From: Aurifilum marmelostoma
Taxonomy: Eukaryota > Ascomycota > Sordariomycetes > Diaporthales > Cryphonectriaceae
Assembly (NCBI GenBank): GCA_027559495.1
Contig: JAMXSV010000003.1
Span: 930,001 to 994,000 of the forward strand
DNA length: 64,000 nucleotides
Reading direction: 5' to 3'
Positions 1-12,523 of the stretch are shown here, in pieces. The notes below the pieces were generated by a model, which saw only the letters and a list, made by a program, of their open reading frames with translations, was not told the DNA's origin and did no database searches. A program made the position numbers and the translations under genes. The stretch's first letter is position 1. Every line of letters starts with the position of its first letter.

Positions 1-1441
1 CCGAGAGAGGATAGGACAGAGGTCACGATGATGCCTCGAATTTTCCATTGTGCTCCAAATTCTCTCGAGGACATCACCCGCTGTGGCGCTGCACACTGTG
101 AATGTGACACTGGACGATCTTGCTGCTTTCTCATATCACTTCCTCAGTCTACAATCCACCCCCCCCCCCCCTTTTTCTTATCTAGGCTCTTCGGCCCTTT
201 CAAAGCAAATCAGTTCTTCCAAAGTAGTAGTAATACCCTATATACCCTGGGCCCCTCTTGGCAACCCGCCACAACAGCGCCCCTCACCCCCCTCGTTCGG
301 GACTCGAGCAATCCTCCCGTGCTGCCGTGCTGATCTGCCGCTGCGGACGATCCCGCTCAGGGAGAGAGACGGGAAACCTAATAGACTGAAAATGACGATG
401 AACCTTGGGAGAGAAGAGAATCCATACGACTGGCAGGAATCGTCCTTTTTCTTTTCTTTTTTTTTTTTTTTTTCTCTCTCGGGGCGAAAGGCGGCCGCAT
501 CTATATGGTCTAGAGAGGAAATTCCACGCTAATGAGGAACCTTATCCGACTTAGTCGACTTACTATATCTGCCCAGAAGCCTACTATCTTTTTCCCATGG
601 CGGAATTGGTACATGGTACATAACGTGGTGACGTCTCTACGAGCTATTAACCTTTTTTTTCTTCTTTCTTTCTTCTTCCTTCGAACCACTAGCCAGGCTC
701 GGATTGCGAATTCCAGAAACCGTCAATAGAACAAGAAATACTCTCAAGTGAATGCGAGTACAAGCAGAGATTACATGTTTTTGCCAATATCACAAGTACC
801 CGCCTAAAATCTAACCTCACTGAATCAAGACATAGACCATAGGAAAAGGGAAGGGGATCTTTTGGGGGGGAGGGGCAGGCCTCGAGCATTTTCTACCTCA
901 TCGGCCAACTTTGCCCTTTCTCTTTTTCTTTTTCGTTGTTCCCCTCGATGTCTCATTTCGAGCCAAGAGACTCATATGGCGGTGTGCGGCCCTGCCGCTT
1001 GTTCTCTTGAGTCGAAATTTTTGCGACGAAAGAGGGAAAAAAAAAGAGGAAAGAATTCAAAGTGAGCAAGTTACAAATGAGTAAAAAGTAAATTCGAACA
1101 AGGCAGACAGACTCACTATGCAGATCAAGGGGTAACACGAGGTTTGTTTTTTGGCAATGGAGAGCGTGAGGTGGTCCCCGAGACATTTTGTTATTGGACG
1201 GCATGGGGTGAGGGGGGGGGGGGGCGGGGGATTTTTAAGGAAGACTTGAGAACAGAACTGAGATGGTTTCAGGAGAGAAGAAGGACGTTTTGCTCTCGGC
1301 GAGGATAAAGTGAATTGGGGGGGGGGGGAAGAAATAGCAATAGCTCCAGACGCCGTTTCCAAACATTATTCAAACGTGTCTTGCGCGTGCCCAGGGCCAC
1401 ACGCCTCCTCCTCCTCGTCGTCCTCCTTCTTCTCCTCCTCC
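1..1441. other. Gene-free flank downstream of the Ctf4 gene
   Basis: No reading frame here resembles a protein and no splice-linked set of exons could be built. The stretch holds a C13 run near 159-171, a T-rich run near 459-472, and two G runs of 12-13 near 1212-1224 and 1317-1328. The right part is probably the 3' untranslated region of the leftward Ctf4 gene. Confidence 0.6.
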
Positions 1442-4074
1442 TTACTCGACCTCGTCCATCCCGTTGACCCGCCTCTCGGCCACCTCGCGGATCTTCTCCC
1501 CCAGGATCGTCCTCCCGTACCTCTCGGCCACCTTGCCCGCCGCCTCGAGCATCCGGCCCGTGCGGTCCCGCATGAGCTCCACCATCTCAAGGGCGCGCAT
1601 CCCCCGCTCCTCGCCCTCGCGGCACTCGCCCGCCAGCAGCTGCAGGAGCGTCTTGTCGATCTCCACCTCCAGCCTGGCCAGCGCCGACCGCTGCGCGTGC
1701 GTGCTTGTCGTCGCCTCCACGAGGTCCGCCATCTGTGCCGCCTGGATCCCGCGGAGCATGAACTGCTGCTCTAGCCTGCGGGTCTCGGAGGTGCCCGACT
1801 CGTCGGCGTCCATGTCGGCGTCAGAGTCTTCTCCGCCGGCGGCGCCGCCATTGATGGCCTTGTGCTCGGACTTGGGCGCGGCGGAGCTGAGCGGCACGGA
1901 GAAGTCGAACTCGGACAGGAGGGGACGGGGGAAGTAGGGATACTGGTCGCCGCCTTTCAGGATAATACAGTGGAACTTGTTGTCTGCCACTGCGATGGGG
2001 AAATAGCTCTCTTGTCTGCGCCCAGAGGCCAAGCGAGGCAACAGCTTTGTGTCGAGGAGTGGGATCCACGTCGCACGGGATGGCCGGCGCCAGTGGAGCA
2101 GCGTCAAGAGAGTTCCTGTGCTGTCGTAGATGCATGGGTCCTGATGAGAGTTAGTTACTTTCTGTGTTGCCTTAAGAAAAGAAATTTGATCTCTGTCAAC
2201 CTGCAGCGCAAGGGCGGGCTTACCCCATTGTCCGAGAAAAAGACACTCTTGACGGTGACACCCTCAGGAAGGGCGACCAGGTCCGCGTTCTGGCAGAGCT
2301 CATCCCGCTTCACATTCTCAATGCTGTAGAGCAGCTTTGTCCGGCCATCTGCACCACAAGGCCCGTTCCCAACAGTCAGCACGTAGTCTCGCCAGCTGGC
2401 GCAGGTGACCATGGGCGTGATCTTTGGTCTATACACGCGGTAGGGTAGTCCAAAGAGCGTATATACACGGACATAGTCCGCAGATGTTGTCACCGTGATG
2501 AAGGAATCGCCTAGCGACATGGCCAGGACGGCTTCTCCCTTTGGCAGCTCTGTCCTCCAGTCGCTGCGCTGCGTCCAGGTCTCGTGCGGCCTGTAGAATA
2601 TTGATGCCGGCGTGTCGTCTGTCGGTGGACATGCAAACAACGTCCCGTTCTCGTTGAGGCAGGCTTTGTCGTAACTGAATGTATCTGTGAAGTGAAAATC
2701 CCGGTGGAACTCGTGGTCGTAGAATTCCACCGTCACTGTGTTGTGTGAATCCTGATCGACAGTCCATACGAAGCCAATCAGGTTCAGGCACAAGTACTTC
2801 CTGTTGCCTCGCCAAGGGGTCGAGCCGGGCTGGAATGCCTCATGATACTGAGGCCGCAAGAGATTGGCACGCTTGTTTGGATGATCGCCAAAGAGGTCGT
2901 CGTCCTCAGCGGGCCGCTTCAGACCCAGAGTATACCCAGCACCGTCATCATCCACAACGAACCCATCGTCTTCTTCTCCGAACCCGTCGTCGAGAAGCGA
3001 GTCGAGGTCATCTGTCAGCTCGGTGCGTGCTGCTGGCGGGCGCTGTTTAAAGCCGTTGGCCTGTGGCCTGCGAACATTTGCCGAGACCTCTGACAGAGGG
3101 TCGTGGATGAAAGGCGCCGGCTGCTTTGGCATCCTGAGCAGTATAGAGAACTGATCTGATATGAAATCGGGACAGATGTAAACCTCGCCTGATGTTGTGG
3201 TAAAGGACAATAGGTTGTTGGTGGGGTGCCATGCGAGATCCATCACATCGGCGTACTCGTATCTCGCGATGATGGACTGGTCCTTGGTCAGCCAGACGAG
3301 TATCTTGTTGTCCTTGGCCGCTGTTGCCAGCATGGCCCCGTTGGGCGACCAAGCAACGGCCGTAATGTCTCCCTCGTGTCCATTCCTGAAACTCCGCTGA
3401 TTTTCCCAGTCGTCCCTGGAGACAACCTGGATATCTCTGATGGGTGTTGGAGCTGCAAAGGCCCTACCGTCCGGGTGCCATGCAACCACGGAGGAGGCTT
3501 CAGAGTCTGTCTCGACTGCCCCAATCACGCCGTCGACTTTCCTGACGAGCTCAGGCCCCTCGGGTGCGGTCATCGAGTAGATGTACAGGACACCATCGGT
3601 GCAGGACAGGGCCAGCAGGCTGCCTTTGGGGTCGAAGGAGACATGTTTCGTGGGCTTGTTGTGCTCCTTCAGCATGACCAGCTTCGAGGTGTCCTCCGTG
3701 CCGACGACCTTGACTGTCAGCTCATCGCTGGCGACAGCACACAGCTTCCCGTCCGGGGACAAGGCGACATCGCGGACGGGCAGATTGCAGCGCGTGAGGA
3801 ACCTCTCGAAGGTGTGTGTTTCGAGCGAGTAAAGGCTGACGGTGCCGTCTTCGGAGCCGACGATGAAGAACTCATCATTGGCGACAACGCTGAGGTTCTG
3901 TTCCTGGCAGTCATCGATATTGACGGGCTCTCCGTCGTATCCCGTCTTGTACAGACGAATGGTGTTGTTGGACCCGACCGTCACCAGTTTTGTTCCGTCT
4001 GGCGTGTACGCGCAGTGTGTCGAGCCTTGCAGATGGGCTGGGCGGCCGCGCACTTTCTGCCCAGCTGTGGCCAT
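1442..4074 (-). CDS. mcl1: Ctf4/Mcl1/SepB replisome adaptor (AND-1 family)
   Basis: The product (849 residues, exons 4074-2224 and 2140-1442) is the fungal counterpart of yeast Ctf4, Schizosaccharomyces Mcl1 and Aspergillus SepB. In that family the protein ties the CMG helicase to DNA polymerase alpha and supports sister-chromatid cohesion in the nucleus. Visible: an N-terminal WD40 propeller over about the first 320 residues, an acidic linker rich in Asp/Glu, a second propeller (Mcl1 middle region), and a helical C-terminal tail rich in Glu/Arg. I see no HMG box, as expected in fungi. The single 83-nt intron has a GTAAGC donor and a CTAAC branch just before CAG, and frame is kept exactly across it. 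The ATG at 4074 (MATAGQ...) opens the first WD repeat. Upstream in-frame sequence looks like leader and would need a different start. An ACGCGT box lies about 135 bp upstream. Confidence 0.93.
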
Positions 4075-4207
4075 GGTGACAGGCTCAGTCTGGGCTACAG
4101 ATCGTTCGCACAATATGATATTGGAAGAGGTCCTCAAAATAATGGTGGTCTTCTTGAGAGTTGACTTGATTTCTGGCAAGTAGTGATAATTCGCCCGAGT
4201 TTGGGAG

Positions 4208-4213
4208 ACGCGT
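4208..4213. promoter_or_regulatory. MluI cell-cycle box (ACGCGT) upstream of Ctf4
   Basis: The palindrome ACGCGT sits about 135 bp upstream of the Ctf4 start codon, in the 595-bp divergent promoter. MBF (Mbp1/Swi6 or Cdc10/Res) binds this box at G1/S replication genes in yeasts. The match is exact; the function here is inferred from the gene it precedes. Confidence 0.5.
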
Positions 4214-4478
4214 CTTTCCTGAATTCGACGCGACAGTTCGCGGCGGGGCCAATTAAGCCAAGAACAGGGGACCCACGTCGCATGGTGGACAGGGGTGCAG
4301 CCCACTGAAGGCAGCAACTACCCTTCAGTCTCTGCTGCCTACTTTTTTGTTGTCACCAAATGCAGCACATAATTCCCCCCCCCCCCTCCTCCCAAATCTC
4401 TTGTCTTCTGAGCAGTGTTCTTTGAGGATCATTGCCTGAACTCAGCTTGGTTCATCCTATACAGCCCATCTGCTTCTC

Positions 4479-4483
4479 ATTGG
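4479..4483 (-). promoter_or_regulatory. CCAAT box (reverse orientation)
   Basis: ATTGG on the + strand lies about 190 bp upstream of the rightward WD40 gene start at 4670, a usual distance for a Hap-complex CCAAT box in filamentous fungi. A second CCAAT is at 4249-4253. Single short motifs are weak evidence. Confidence 0.3.
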
Positions 4484-4669
4484 TTGACTCGAGGCCCTAC
4501 ATCCGCAAAAAGGACTTCAGTGGCAGTTCTGGACCAGCTGGCACTTTGTCGAGTTATCAACAACCCGAGATACATTCGGCGATCACTCTTCCACAACAGC
4601 TTGACAGTGAATTCTTCGTCTCTGGCTCACAGATATACGGCTCATCAGATCGACCATTCAGCGCCTAAA

Positions 4670-6000
4670 ATGAACTCCTTGGACCCACGTCACTTCTTTG
4701 AGTCGGAGTGAGTAGGCCAGGCGACCCCCCGAAGATGAAAACCGCTGGACCAGCTTCTAAATTTAATTCCGTATAAAGTGCAGCTCAGAGCAATAGGGAG
4801 AGGCGTGATGCCAAATCCAAAAACAAGTATGGCTCGCCTATTGCCCTCAAGTCGAAGATAGCAGCGGCAACTCTGGACCCGAACTCGCCATCTGACAGCG
4901 TCTTCGTCGCCGAGTCTGCTGGCTCGGTGAGGAGGATCAACATTGATGTGCGCATAAACCCCGTGAAGTACAAGTCTCATATAGCCATCATGACTCTCTG
5001 ACTTGCAATTTAGGCCGAGGATACCAACAGCATGGTCTATCGTGGGCCATCTGCTCCTGTCACTTGCGTTGCGGTAGGTGGTCCGCAGAACGAGACTGTG
5101 TTCGCCGGCTCCTGGGATAAGAACGTTTGGTCCTGGAATATTGGGACGCGGCGTCCTGGACTTAAATTCGTTGGTCACTCGGACTTTGTGAAGGCTGTTG
5201 CCTGCGCCAAGATCAGCGAGAAGCATGTGCTTATTAGTGGCGGCGCCGACAAGAAGATTATTGTCTGGGATATTGCTACTGGGTCCCGCCTTCACACCTT
5301 GCAGGACTCCGTGACGAGCATGCTTGCTGTGCAGTCCTTGACCCTCGACCCTGTCATGAGCTCATGTGACGAGGTCGTCGTCATCAGCGCTGGAAGTGAT
5401 CCACATATTCGGAGGTGGAAGGTTCGGCTGGACGGCTGGGACCAGCTCATCGACTCGGCCCCGGCAGCTCCCAGTGTGGAGAGGAGGATGCTCTCTGTAC
5501 ACGAGACGGGAGTGTACAGGGTCCTATTTGATCGAGTCGGCGATGAGGTTGATCTGTGGACTGCCAGCGCGGATGGGACTGCCAAGTGTCTATCTCGCGG
5601 CAAGGCTTTCGAAATTGAAGACTGCCTTGACCATGGTGATCACGTCCGCGCTGTGGCGGTGACAGAACAGTGGGTTATCACTGCGGGGAGAGACGAGGAC
5701 TTGAAATGCTGGGACCGGACCTCTGGGGCGTTGCATTGCGCCCTAGAAGGCCACTACGACGAAGTAACGGATCTGGTTGTCCTCGAGAGCGGTAAGGGTT
5801 GTGATGAGAGGCTGTTGAGCGTCAGTATTGATGGCACGGTACGAGTCTGGCCGCTGGACCAAGCAGGACTCGACGCCGCCGTGGAAGAGCAGAGCAAGCC
5901 CACAACCCACGGGGCTGAGATTGAGCCTGCCAGCGTAGAGCCCAGCGGTATGCTCACTGCCGAAGAGGAAGCCGAACTGGCCGAGCTGATGGACGACTAG
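4670..6000 (+). CDS. WD40-repeat protein, single beta-propeller
   Basis: The gene has three exons: 4670-4707, 4791 to 4947 (or 4962), and 5014-6000. The product is about 393 residues. Intron 1 uses GTGAGT and an AG at 4789-4790. Intron 2 can start at GTGCGC (4948) or GTGAAG (4963), both in phase 0. The earlier donor gives a smoother blade joining residues VRRINID to AEDTNS, so I prefer it. The protein is almost wholly a seven-blade-like WD40 propeller, with repeated GH/D...W-D/N signatures such as the WDKNVWSWN and DKKIIVWD stretches. It ends in an acidic Glu/Ala tail (about the last 20 residues). I recognise it as a conserved ascomycete WD40 protein but cannot assign a pathway. It is transcribed divergently from Ctf4 and may share regulation. 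Start chosen because the short first exon splices in frame. Confidence 0.82.
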
Positions 6001-9000
6001 CTCAAAGGAGCACGCCTAACTGGCCGTCTCCCAACACTCGAGACTTGAGAAGGGAGGGGAGGGGGTGGTAGGAAACCTCCAATAGCAGACCTCACCCCCA
6101 TCATGTTGGTTGGATTCCACTTCATTGGGCACCAAGCAAGCCTCATAAGCCTGCGAAGCCGACAGGAATTCTAGCGGATCCATCCAGCTGGGAGTCCTTG
6201 GTTCACAGTGGCTGGCTCCTGTCAGGCCCTCAACGCGCTGAACAACCCGAAGAGGAATGGGCTCGGCCCCAGTCACACCGCGGCCTCTGGAGTTAGGACA
6301 ATAATATGCGAACCAACAGATGGACACTGAAAAGACAATTGTCCAGAGAATGAATGGCCCGCGTGAATATTTTCCGACTATTTTCTTACAATCGCCGGCC
6401 GAACGGGAATGGTCCCCGCATTCACCGCTGGGGTGAGGAGGGTATCGCTGCGTCTAATCTGCTAGAAGTGACACACGGCATGGCATGTACCTGCACTCAA
6501 CAGCCTTACCAGTCACTAAGTACGCGCCCAATGACTTATTCCAAAGGCTGTGATGCAAATGGGAGACGGCAAGTAGGGCAAAAAAAAGACAAAAGGCATA
6601 CGAGACCCATCGTCACATCGTTGATATCATAACACGGCACAGGGATATTACAGACTTGCTTCTGACGGCATTAGCGGGCGCAATACTGTGCCCAGAACAA
6701 CGCAGGGGGAAGTGCATGTGGACGGCTCCCTTGCAACACGCGGGATCCCATTGGCCTCGTGCTGACCAAGGACATCTGGCCTTGCGCTCATCATCATCTC
6801 CACGAGACTCAGATATATCACAACAATGGAATCAAGTCGGGTCCCAGGTGGTCAAGAGCTGTGAGGAAGCCTAAAGGATTCCTCTTCTTCTGGTCGCAGT
6901 GGATCCTCTGCTGGGCTCTGTGGGTGTGATCAACAGTGGGGCCCCAGCTGTGCTGTGCTACCGTAAGCCCTCGTGGGCCTACTACTACGGAAATGATACC
7001 AACTGCAACCAACCTACGGGCTACTACCCACCATCAAGCCTTCAGCCGCCTTGCATAGCTCTATCATTCCAAGTCGTTTCAGCCCATGCAATGGCAGTCA
7101 GGCAGTCAACCTGGTGGACGGAGCCGCATTAGCGCAATATGTGGCGTTGCGGCGACGATCCTGCGTCTTAAGTGGTGTGAAACACAAATTTCTCTCTCGG
7201 TCTCTGTGTGGCCTCTGGAGACAAGACACGAGCAAAAGCAAGAACGCTGCGGGCTGCGCGACCCAAGAAGACACACCTTTGCGCTGCCCAAACATGATCA
7301 CGCAGTATTACATCAAGGGGGGTTGTCTTTTTTTCCCCTCAGCCTTCGGGTGGAGGAGGACATTGATTGGCGGACGTGAAGCAGGAATTACGGCTCGATA
7401 CAGGTCGAACACCGATCTTCGACTCGTACCACAATTGTTCTGCTCAACGTTACTACTCGTCGTTCGGGATCACACAGCTCGCGTACCTGTCGGCTGTTCT
7501 CGTCGACTTTCGCGAACATGCTTCGGTCGTCGGGTTCGAGCCGTATCCCTGACTAGGGCGTTGAGCTTCCGCGCCTTGGCCCTTCTCGCCCGCCTCTTCG
7601 CCCGCGATTGGTAACACATCCGTCAGGAGGCAAGCCACAAGTCGAGAGCACTGCCTGTCGATGGCTTCCACGAGACAGGCTAGTATTTGCCGGCGGGTTG
7701 GGAGGCCGCAGCAGCGGTATCTTGGGAGACTAATGTTGTGCCCCAAGATCCGCCGCTGGCCGAGCCCATGCCTGTATCAGCTCGCTCGCAGACCTCTATT
7801 TTTCTCTTTCTCTCTCTTCCCGATGCCGAGGCATGCATCATCAAGCATAGATGCTGTTGGCTAGGGACGGATCAAAACGAACTACTGCATGGCGCTCAGG
7901 TAGTTGTGGAATAGTCGTTCGATGCGGAGACGTGCGAAGTACCTCACCCAGGTCACTGTGTGCCTGGGCGGCTTGACTCGAGAACCTTTTCTGGGAAAAG
8001 TCCATCATCATTCTCGCGTTCCTAGATCGGTCTACAGCAACGGTGCCGCTAGACCAGTGCAGGCGCTTGAATTTATGCAGCTTGGGGTGAGCGAGCCAAA
8101 CAGCCAGCCCAGCCCAGCCCAGCCATGCATCTCCGAGGTGCTCAGGCGCTGGCTCTTGTCTTGCTTATTGGGCAAGAGAAGGATGATGGGCCGCCGTCCC
8201 CAGGCATACGCCGGATGCTGCCGAGCTGTCGCAATGGAAAGGACTGTGAGCATTTAGTAGACCACTCTCTCGACGACGTTGCCAGCTCATAGGGTAGCGC
8301 ATGGCGTTAGTCTGGGCGCATCGTCGACACCTTTTTGGTTCCTCCGTGGCGCCTACAGCTTTAGGTTGAACGAACGAAGGTCGGCCATTCATGGCCCAGC
8401 TCTCTCCTCTGGTCTGCATCGGATCGTTGTTCGCTATCTGTCACACGCCCCCCAAGATCCAGAGCTTCTCGGGAGCGGCCAAAAAGGAAAATCAGGTAGG
8501 ACGGACGATAATTTTCTCTCGCCCGTTGTCGAGTCTCGTCGAGACTTGCTCTTCTCTTGCTCTCCCTGTCTCTCGTTCGGGCCTTGTCTCGACTTTCGGT
8601 CATCACCTCTCACACATTCAATCATCTTCAGCCAGAGTTAATATCCGAGCTTTGGCGTTGCTTTTTTTCCCCCTCGTCCTGGGCTTGTTAGTGTCCCATC
8701 CAGGCAGAGCTCCTGGCGCGCCATCTCCCCCATAGACCTACCTGCTTGGATTTCTCTGTGTGCTACATACCACGGTTGCTGTCAGTCAGTCGACGTACTT
8801 GAGGTTCTCTCACATTCGCCGATCGGGCCCCTCGGATCTCTTGTGCATATGCTGTCACGGCTCCTGCGGGCAGAGCATTCCCTATCTACGACAGACAGAA
8901 TAGAAGAGACCGGATGACGTTTTTCGATACGTTTGGTCATCTCCCTTACTTCTGATTATCTGACGAAAGACATCGGCGGCACAAGACGATCCTCGAGCTC

Positions 9001-9045
9001 TAAGGGGAGTCGAGCCTGACACCAGCTTCAACAAGAGCCGTGGCG
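6001..9045. other. 3-kb intergenic region without a supported gene
   Basis: Frames of up to 187 codons exist, but their composition is unlike the neighbouring proteins and none links to another exon. The right third (about 8500-9040) is pyrimidine-rich on the + strand and is probably the promoter and leader of the gene starting at 9046. No tRNA or transposon end was recognised. Confidence 0.5.
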
Positions 9046-12000
9046 ATGGAGTTTGCGGAACAGCAACGCTATGGAAGTCTGGTTGCCTTGGAAGGCCCAG
9101 CTGACATTGTGTCCACACAACTTCGACTCCTCCCAACATGCCCACAGGTCTTGATCCTGCCCGATGTGCAGCACTACATGACAGGAGATGGCGATGCCCA
9201 GAATAGCCGCTTCAGCGCTCGATCTTACGTCAAAGATATTCATGAGGCGGCCTTGGCGCGTCGCGATGTTGCTCTGCAGTTCCTAAATGAAGCAGGCAGG
9301 GACAACAAGAGACTGGTGTTCCTCCACGGGGGAACAGCTGGCGCGGTGGCGCAGTGCATCTCAGCCATAAACGAACGACAGACATTCGGGGACTTGCACA
9401 GGGCGGAGTCGATATTCAGGGATATCGTGAGGGACGGCATCAAGGGCCTGGACCTGGAAGAGAAACACGTCAACCAGGAAGCCCTAGATCTGCTGGACAG
9501 CGAGCGCGACAGGGAGGACTTGTTGCGCGAAGCAGATGATGATGAGGATCCCACCACCAGAGCAATGAGGGCCGCTGATGTTTTGTATCAGGAAACCGAG
9601 TCATTACAACCCATCGACTGCTACATCAGGACGCGGCCGCGGAGCTTGAGCCTACCTATGCTTGCTTTCTCGGATGACCTGGGCGAGGACTCACCATTCT
9701 TCGTCTTCGGATTGCCCCCAGACGAGCAAGACAGCATCTTCTCTCACACGGATGACGAGCAGGAACTGGCAAGCCAGGCCAGAGAAGAAGACATGGGGCA
9801 CTGGGGACAGCAGCAGCATTCTCCGTCCAGAGACCCGCAAGGCGCTCCAAGACTAAGAGTCGCGGTACCCAGTCGAATCACAAGCGCAGCGGTCGAGCCT
9901 AGCAACGACTGTGGCGTCGTCGAAAGTCATCGATCTGTCGCTCGTCCTCTGTCACTAGCTACCGACAACTTCATATCTCCTCCTGCCTCGCCGGAAGGTG
10001 TCATCTACGGCGAGGCGAGACTCGTGCAGATGCAGGCTTCCAAATCGCACAGGTCGGCCAGGAAGACACGATCACTGGATGACCTGGAGCTGGACCAGGC
10101 GACTCACCGCAGGGCCACCATGGGCATGTTGACTGCTGAGAGGAACTCGCCGTCACCAATGGACAGCCCTGAGGCCAAGAGCCGACACTGGTCGATCGTG
10201 GAAGACCCCTATTGCAGCAACAACCTCCTCCACCTACCCGACGTCCAGTTTGTCAAGGCACACACGACGACGATTCGGAAATCACCAACCTTTGTCGAGA
10301 ACATGCCCAAGCCTGTGAGAGAGACCTACGTCCACCAGGGGACGGATGCTGCGGCGGGTCTCGGTGAGGAGCAGCAGGAAGAGCCAGACGGAATACTGCA
10401 GCCTGTGCTGCCGCTGCATGAGGACCTTGTCATCCACTTCACGGCCGAGGAGCCTGACTATATCCTGGACTCCATCATTCATCTGTTCAAAGACGACGCC
10501 TCGTACCCACGGACCGTCACGTCACCCTGCTCCTTTGGGACTATGGACGAAGAGGAAGATTCATATCCTTCTACCCCTCGGACGGCGGATCTTTTTGACC
10601 TCGAAGACAACCAGATTGGACTGTCTCCGGTAGCTGAGGTGCCTTCTTCGGACGAGGCATCAGACTATGACCCGTTTCCCGCTCGTGGTGGGAACAATGT
10701 CCGCGCCTCCAACACAGCATCAATACAACCATTGAAACCACCGCCGCCACCTCCTCTAGACACCCAACAGCAACACAAACAGCCCTCCATTCGGACGCAG
10801 ACCCCAGCATCTCCAGTGGCCAGACAGGCCAACACAAGGTTCCATGATTTGTCGCTAAAGGGCCATCCAACTGCTGTTGTGACGCAGAACGCGCTGCGGA
10901 TGGTTCTGGACGTATACTTTCCATCCCGTCGGGATGGCGAGCGTCACCATCGATCCAGCCTGCTCTCGCTTTGTGACACCGAGCAGTTATGGAAGCCGAT
11001 CTTTGAGGATTCTTCCGAGACTCCAGGAGGGAGTGGTAAGTTCAATGTTAGGAGGACTGGCGACCTAGTTCTGGCCATCGGGTGTCAGAGAGGTGTGAGG
11101 AGGGAGCTGTTCTCAGCGCTCACGGGGCAGGTTGAGAAACTTGGGTCGAAGTCGAATGGGATGTCTCGCAGTGGGCGTCTGGATATCAGGTATGTAGCAA
11201 CAACATCCCCGTGACAGTCTGGCCAACATGAAGACACCAAGGACTCCCCTCGTCTAACTGGCAACGACGCACAGGTACTTGATTGTCAACGCCATGCACT
11301 CCATCACCACGCAACGTCTGATGGACCCCGCAACACACCACAAACTCTTGGACCACCCCTATCTCCTCGCCTGTTTTCTGGTCCCTCAGCTGGAGACATA
11401 TCTGGCCATCAACGCCATGACCCGCTTCCTCCTCCTCGAATATCCAGCAGAACACCTCGCCACCGTCCTCGCACTACAGGAGCTCATCGGTTCAGACATG
11501 GTCAAGGTGGCGGGCATTATCGACGCTGAGGCCTCGTCTCCGTCTAGCACAGAATTGCCCTCCTCTCCCCCCGTGGCGCTGTTTGGAAGCAGCAGCAACA
11601 CCCCGCGCAGACCCGCGTCCTCATCCGACAACTCGTCGTCAGACTCCACGCCGACCGTGGAAAAGACGCTCGACGCACTCCTGCTTCCAGGGTCGCCCTT
11701 TTTCCTGACTTCCGATCAGCAGCAGCAGCAGCAGCATCACCGCAGCAGAAACACTCGAGAATTTACTTCCCTGCGCCCACCAGAAGCCGCCAGTCCTTCT
11801 CCCGGGCGGACTACCTCTTACCTTCGACCGCCACAGAGGCCGAGATTGCCACCTTCATCTCGGCCATCCTCAAGGCTCTCGTCGATATTGATCCCTTCTA
11901 CCTGCCTGACATATCACGGACTGCTGCTGCTGCTGCTGCTGCCGCCGCCGCCGCCAGGCCAGCGGCTGCCACCAGCAGGGCTGGAACACGATCCATGCCG

Positions 12001-12523
12001 AGCGTGTTGAGCAAGTTCACAGCCCCGCCTGCCTCGCCACCGCTCTCACCCAGCAGCGACGTTGACGTCCGCAAGTCACCCGCCTCCCCATTTTCGTCCT
12101 CTTTTTTCCTGCACACCGCCGGGGCTACTCTTCCTCAGCAGCAGTCACGCCCATCACCACCACCACCACCACCTCCTCCTCCTCCCGTCCCCCCGATTCC
12201 CCCCCACACTCCAGACGACAGGGAGCAACTCACCCTCCTCCCTCCGAGGCAGCATACAGTCAGGCCTCCTAGGGCGAGAGGGCCACATCGCGACACAGGG
12301 GCCGCGGTCCCTGGCTGCCGTCGCTGCTGGTGACGGCGGCGCACCCCTCCGCGGGACGGCGCCGAGCTTGTACGCGGTCAGCATTGGCGGGCCAACGGAC
12401 GAGAGAGGCGGTGAGGAGTTTTATGATGATGAAGAGAGGCGGCTTATGCCCATGTATATGCGGGCCAGTGAGCTGCGGAAGGGAAATAGTCGGAAGGCGC
12501 TGAAGTGGCTTGGGCTGGCGTAG
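9046..12523 (+). CDS. Large uncharacterised fungal protein; 3' frame interrupted
   Basis: Exon 1 runs 9046-11189; an 85-nt intron (GTATGT, CTAAC branch, ACAG) follows; exon 2 runs 11275-12523. The annotated-looking frame opens at a GTG (9040), and the first ATG is at 9046. The N-terminal ~130 residues (start MEFAEQQRYG, then a conserved segment on proline-rich loops) and the segment after the intron (YLIVNAMHS...) look conserved. The middle is disordered and rich in Ser, Pro and Asp/Glu. I recognise no catalytic domain. In exon 2 the frame changes twice. It shifts between about 11657 and 11775, explained either by an 89-nt intron (GTGGAA at 11657 to CAG at 11745) or by one lost base near the CAG repeat. 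It shifts back near the C7 run at 12199-12205, as if one C were extra. With both corrected the protein is about 1,130 residues and ends in RKALKWLGLA. Function unknown; possibly regulatory or scaffolding. Confidence 0.72.

Noticed and set aside
3226..4164. 312-codon frame on the + strand opposite Ctf4
   Set aside because: Antisense shadow of the WD40 propeller coding exon.
7520..7560. GGTTCGAGCC-like B box as a possible tRNA
   Set aside because: No matching A box or cloverleaf arms at proper spacing.
7051..7614. 187-codon + frame in the 6-9 kb gap
   Set aside because: No motif, no splice partner, biased residues; chance frame.
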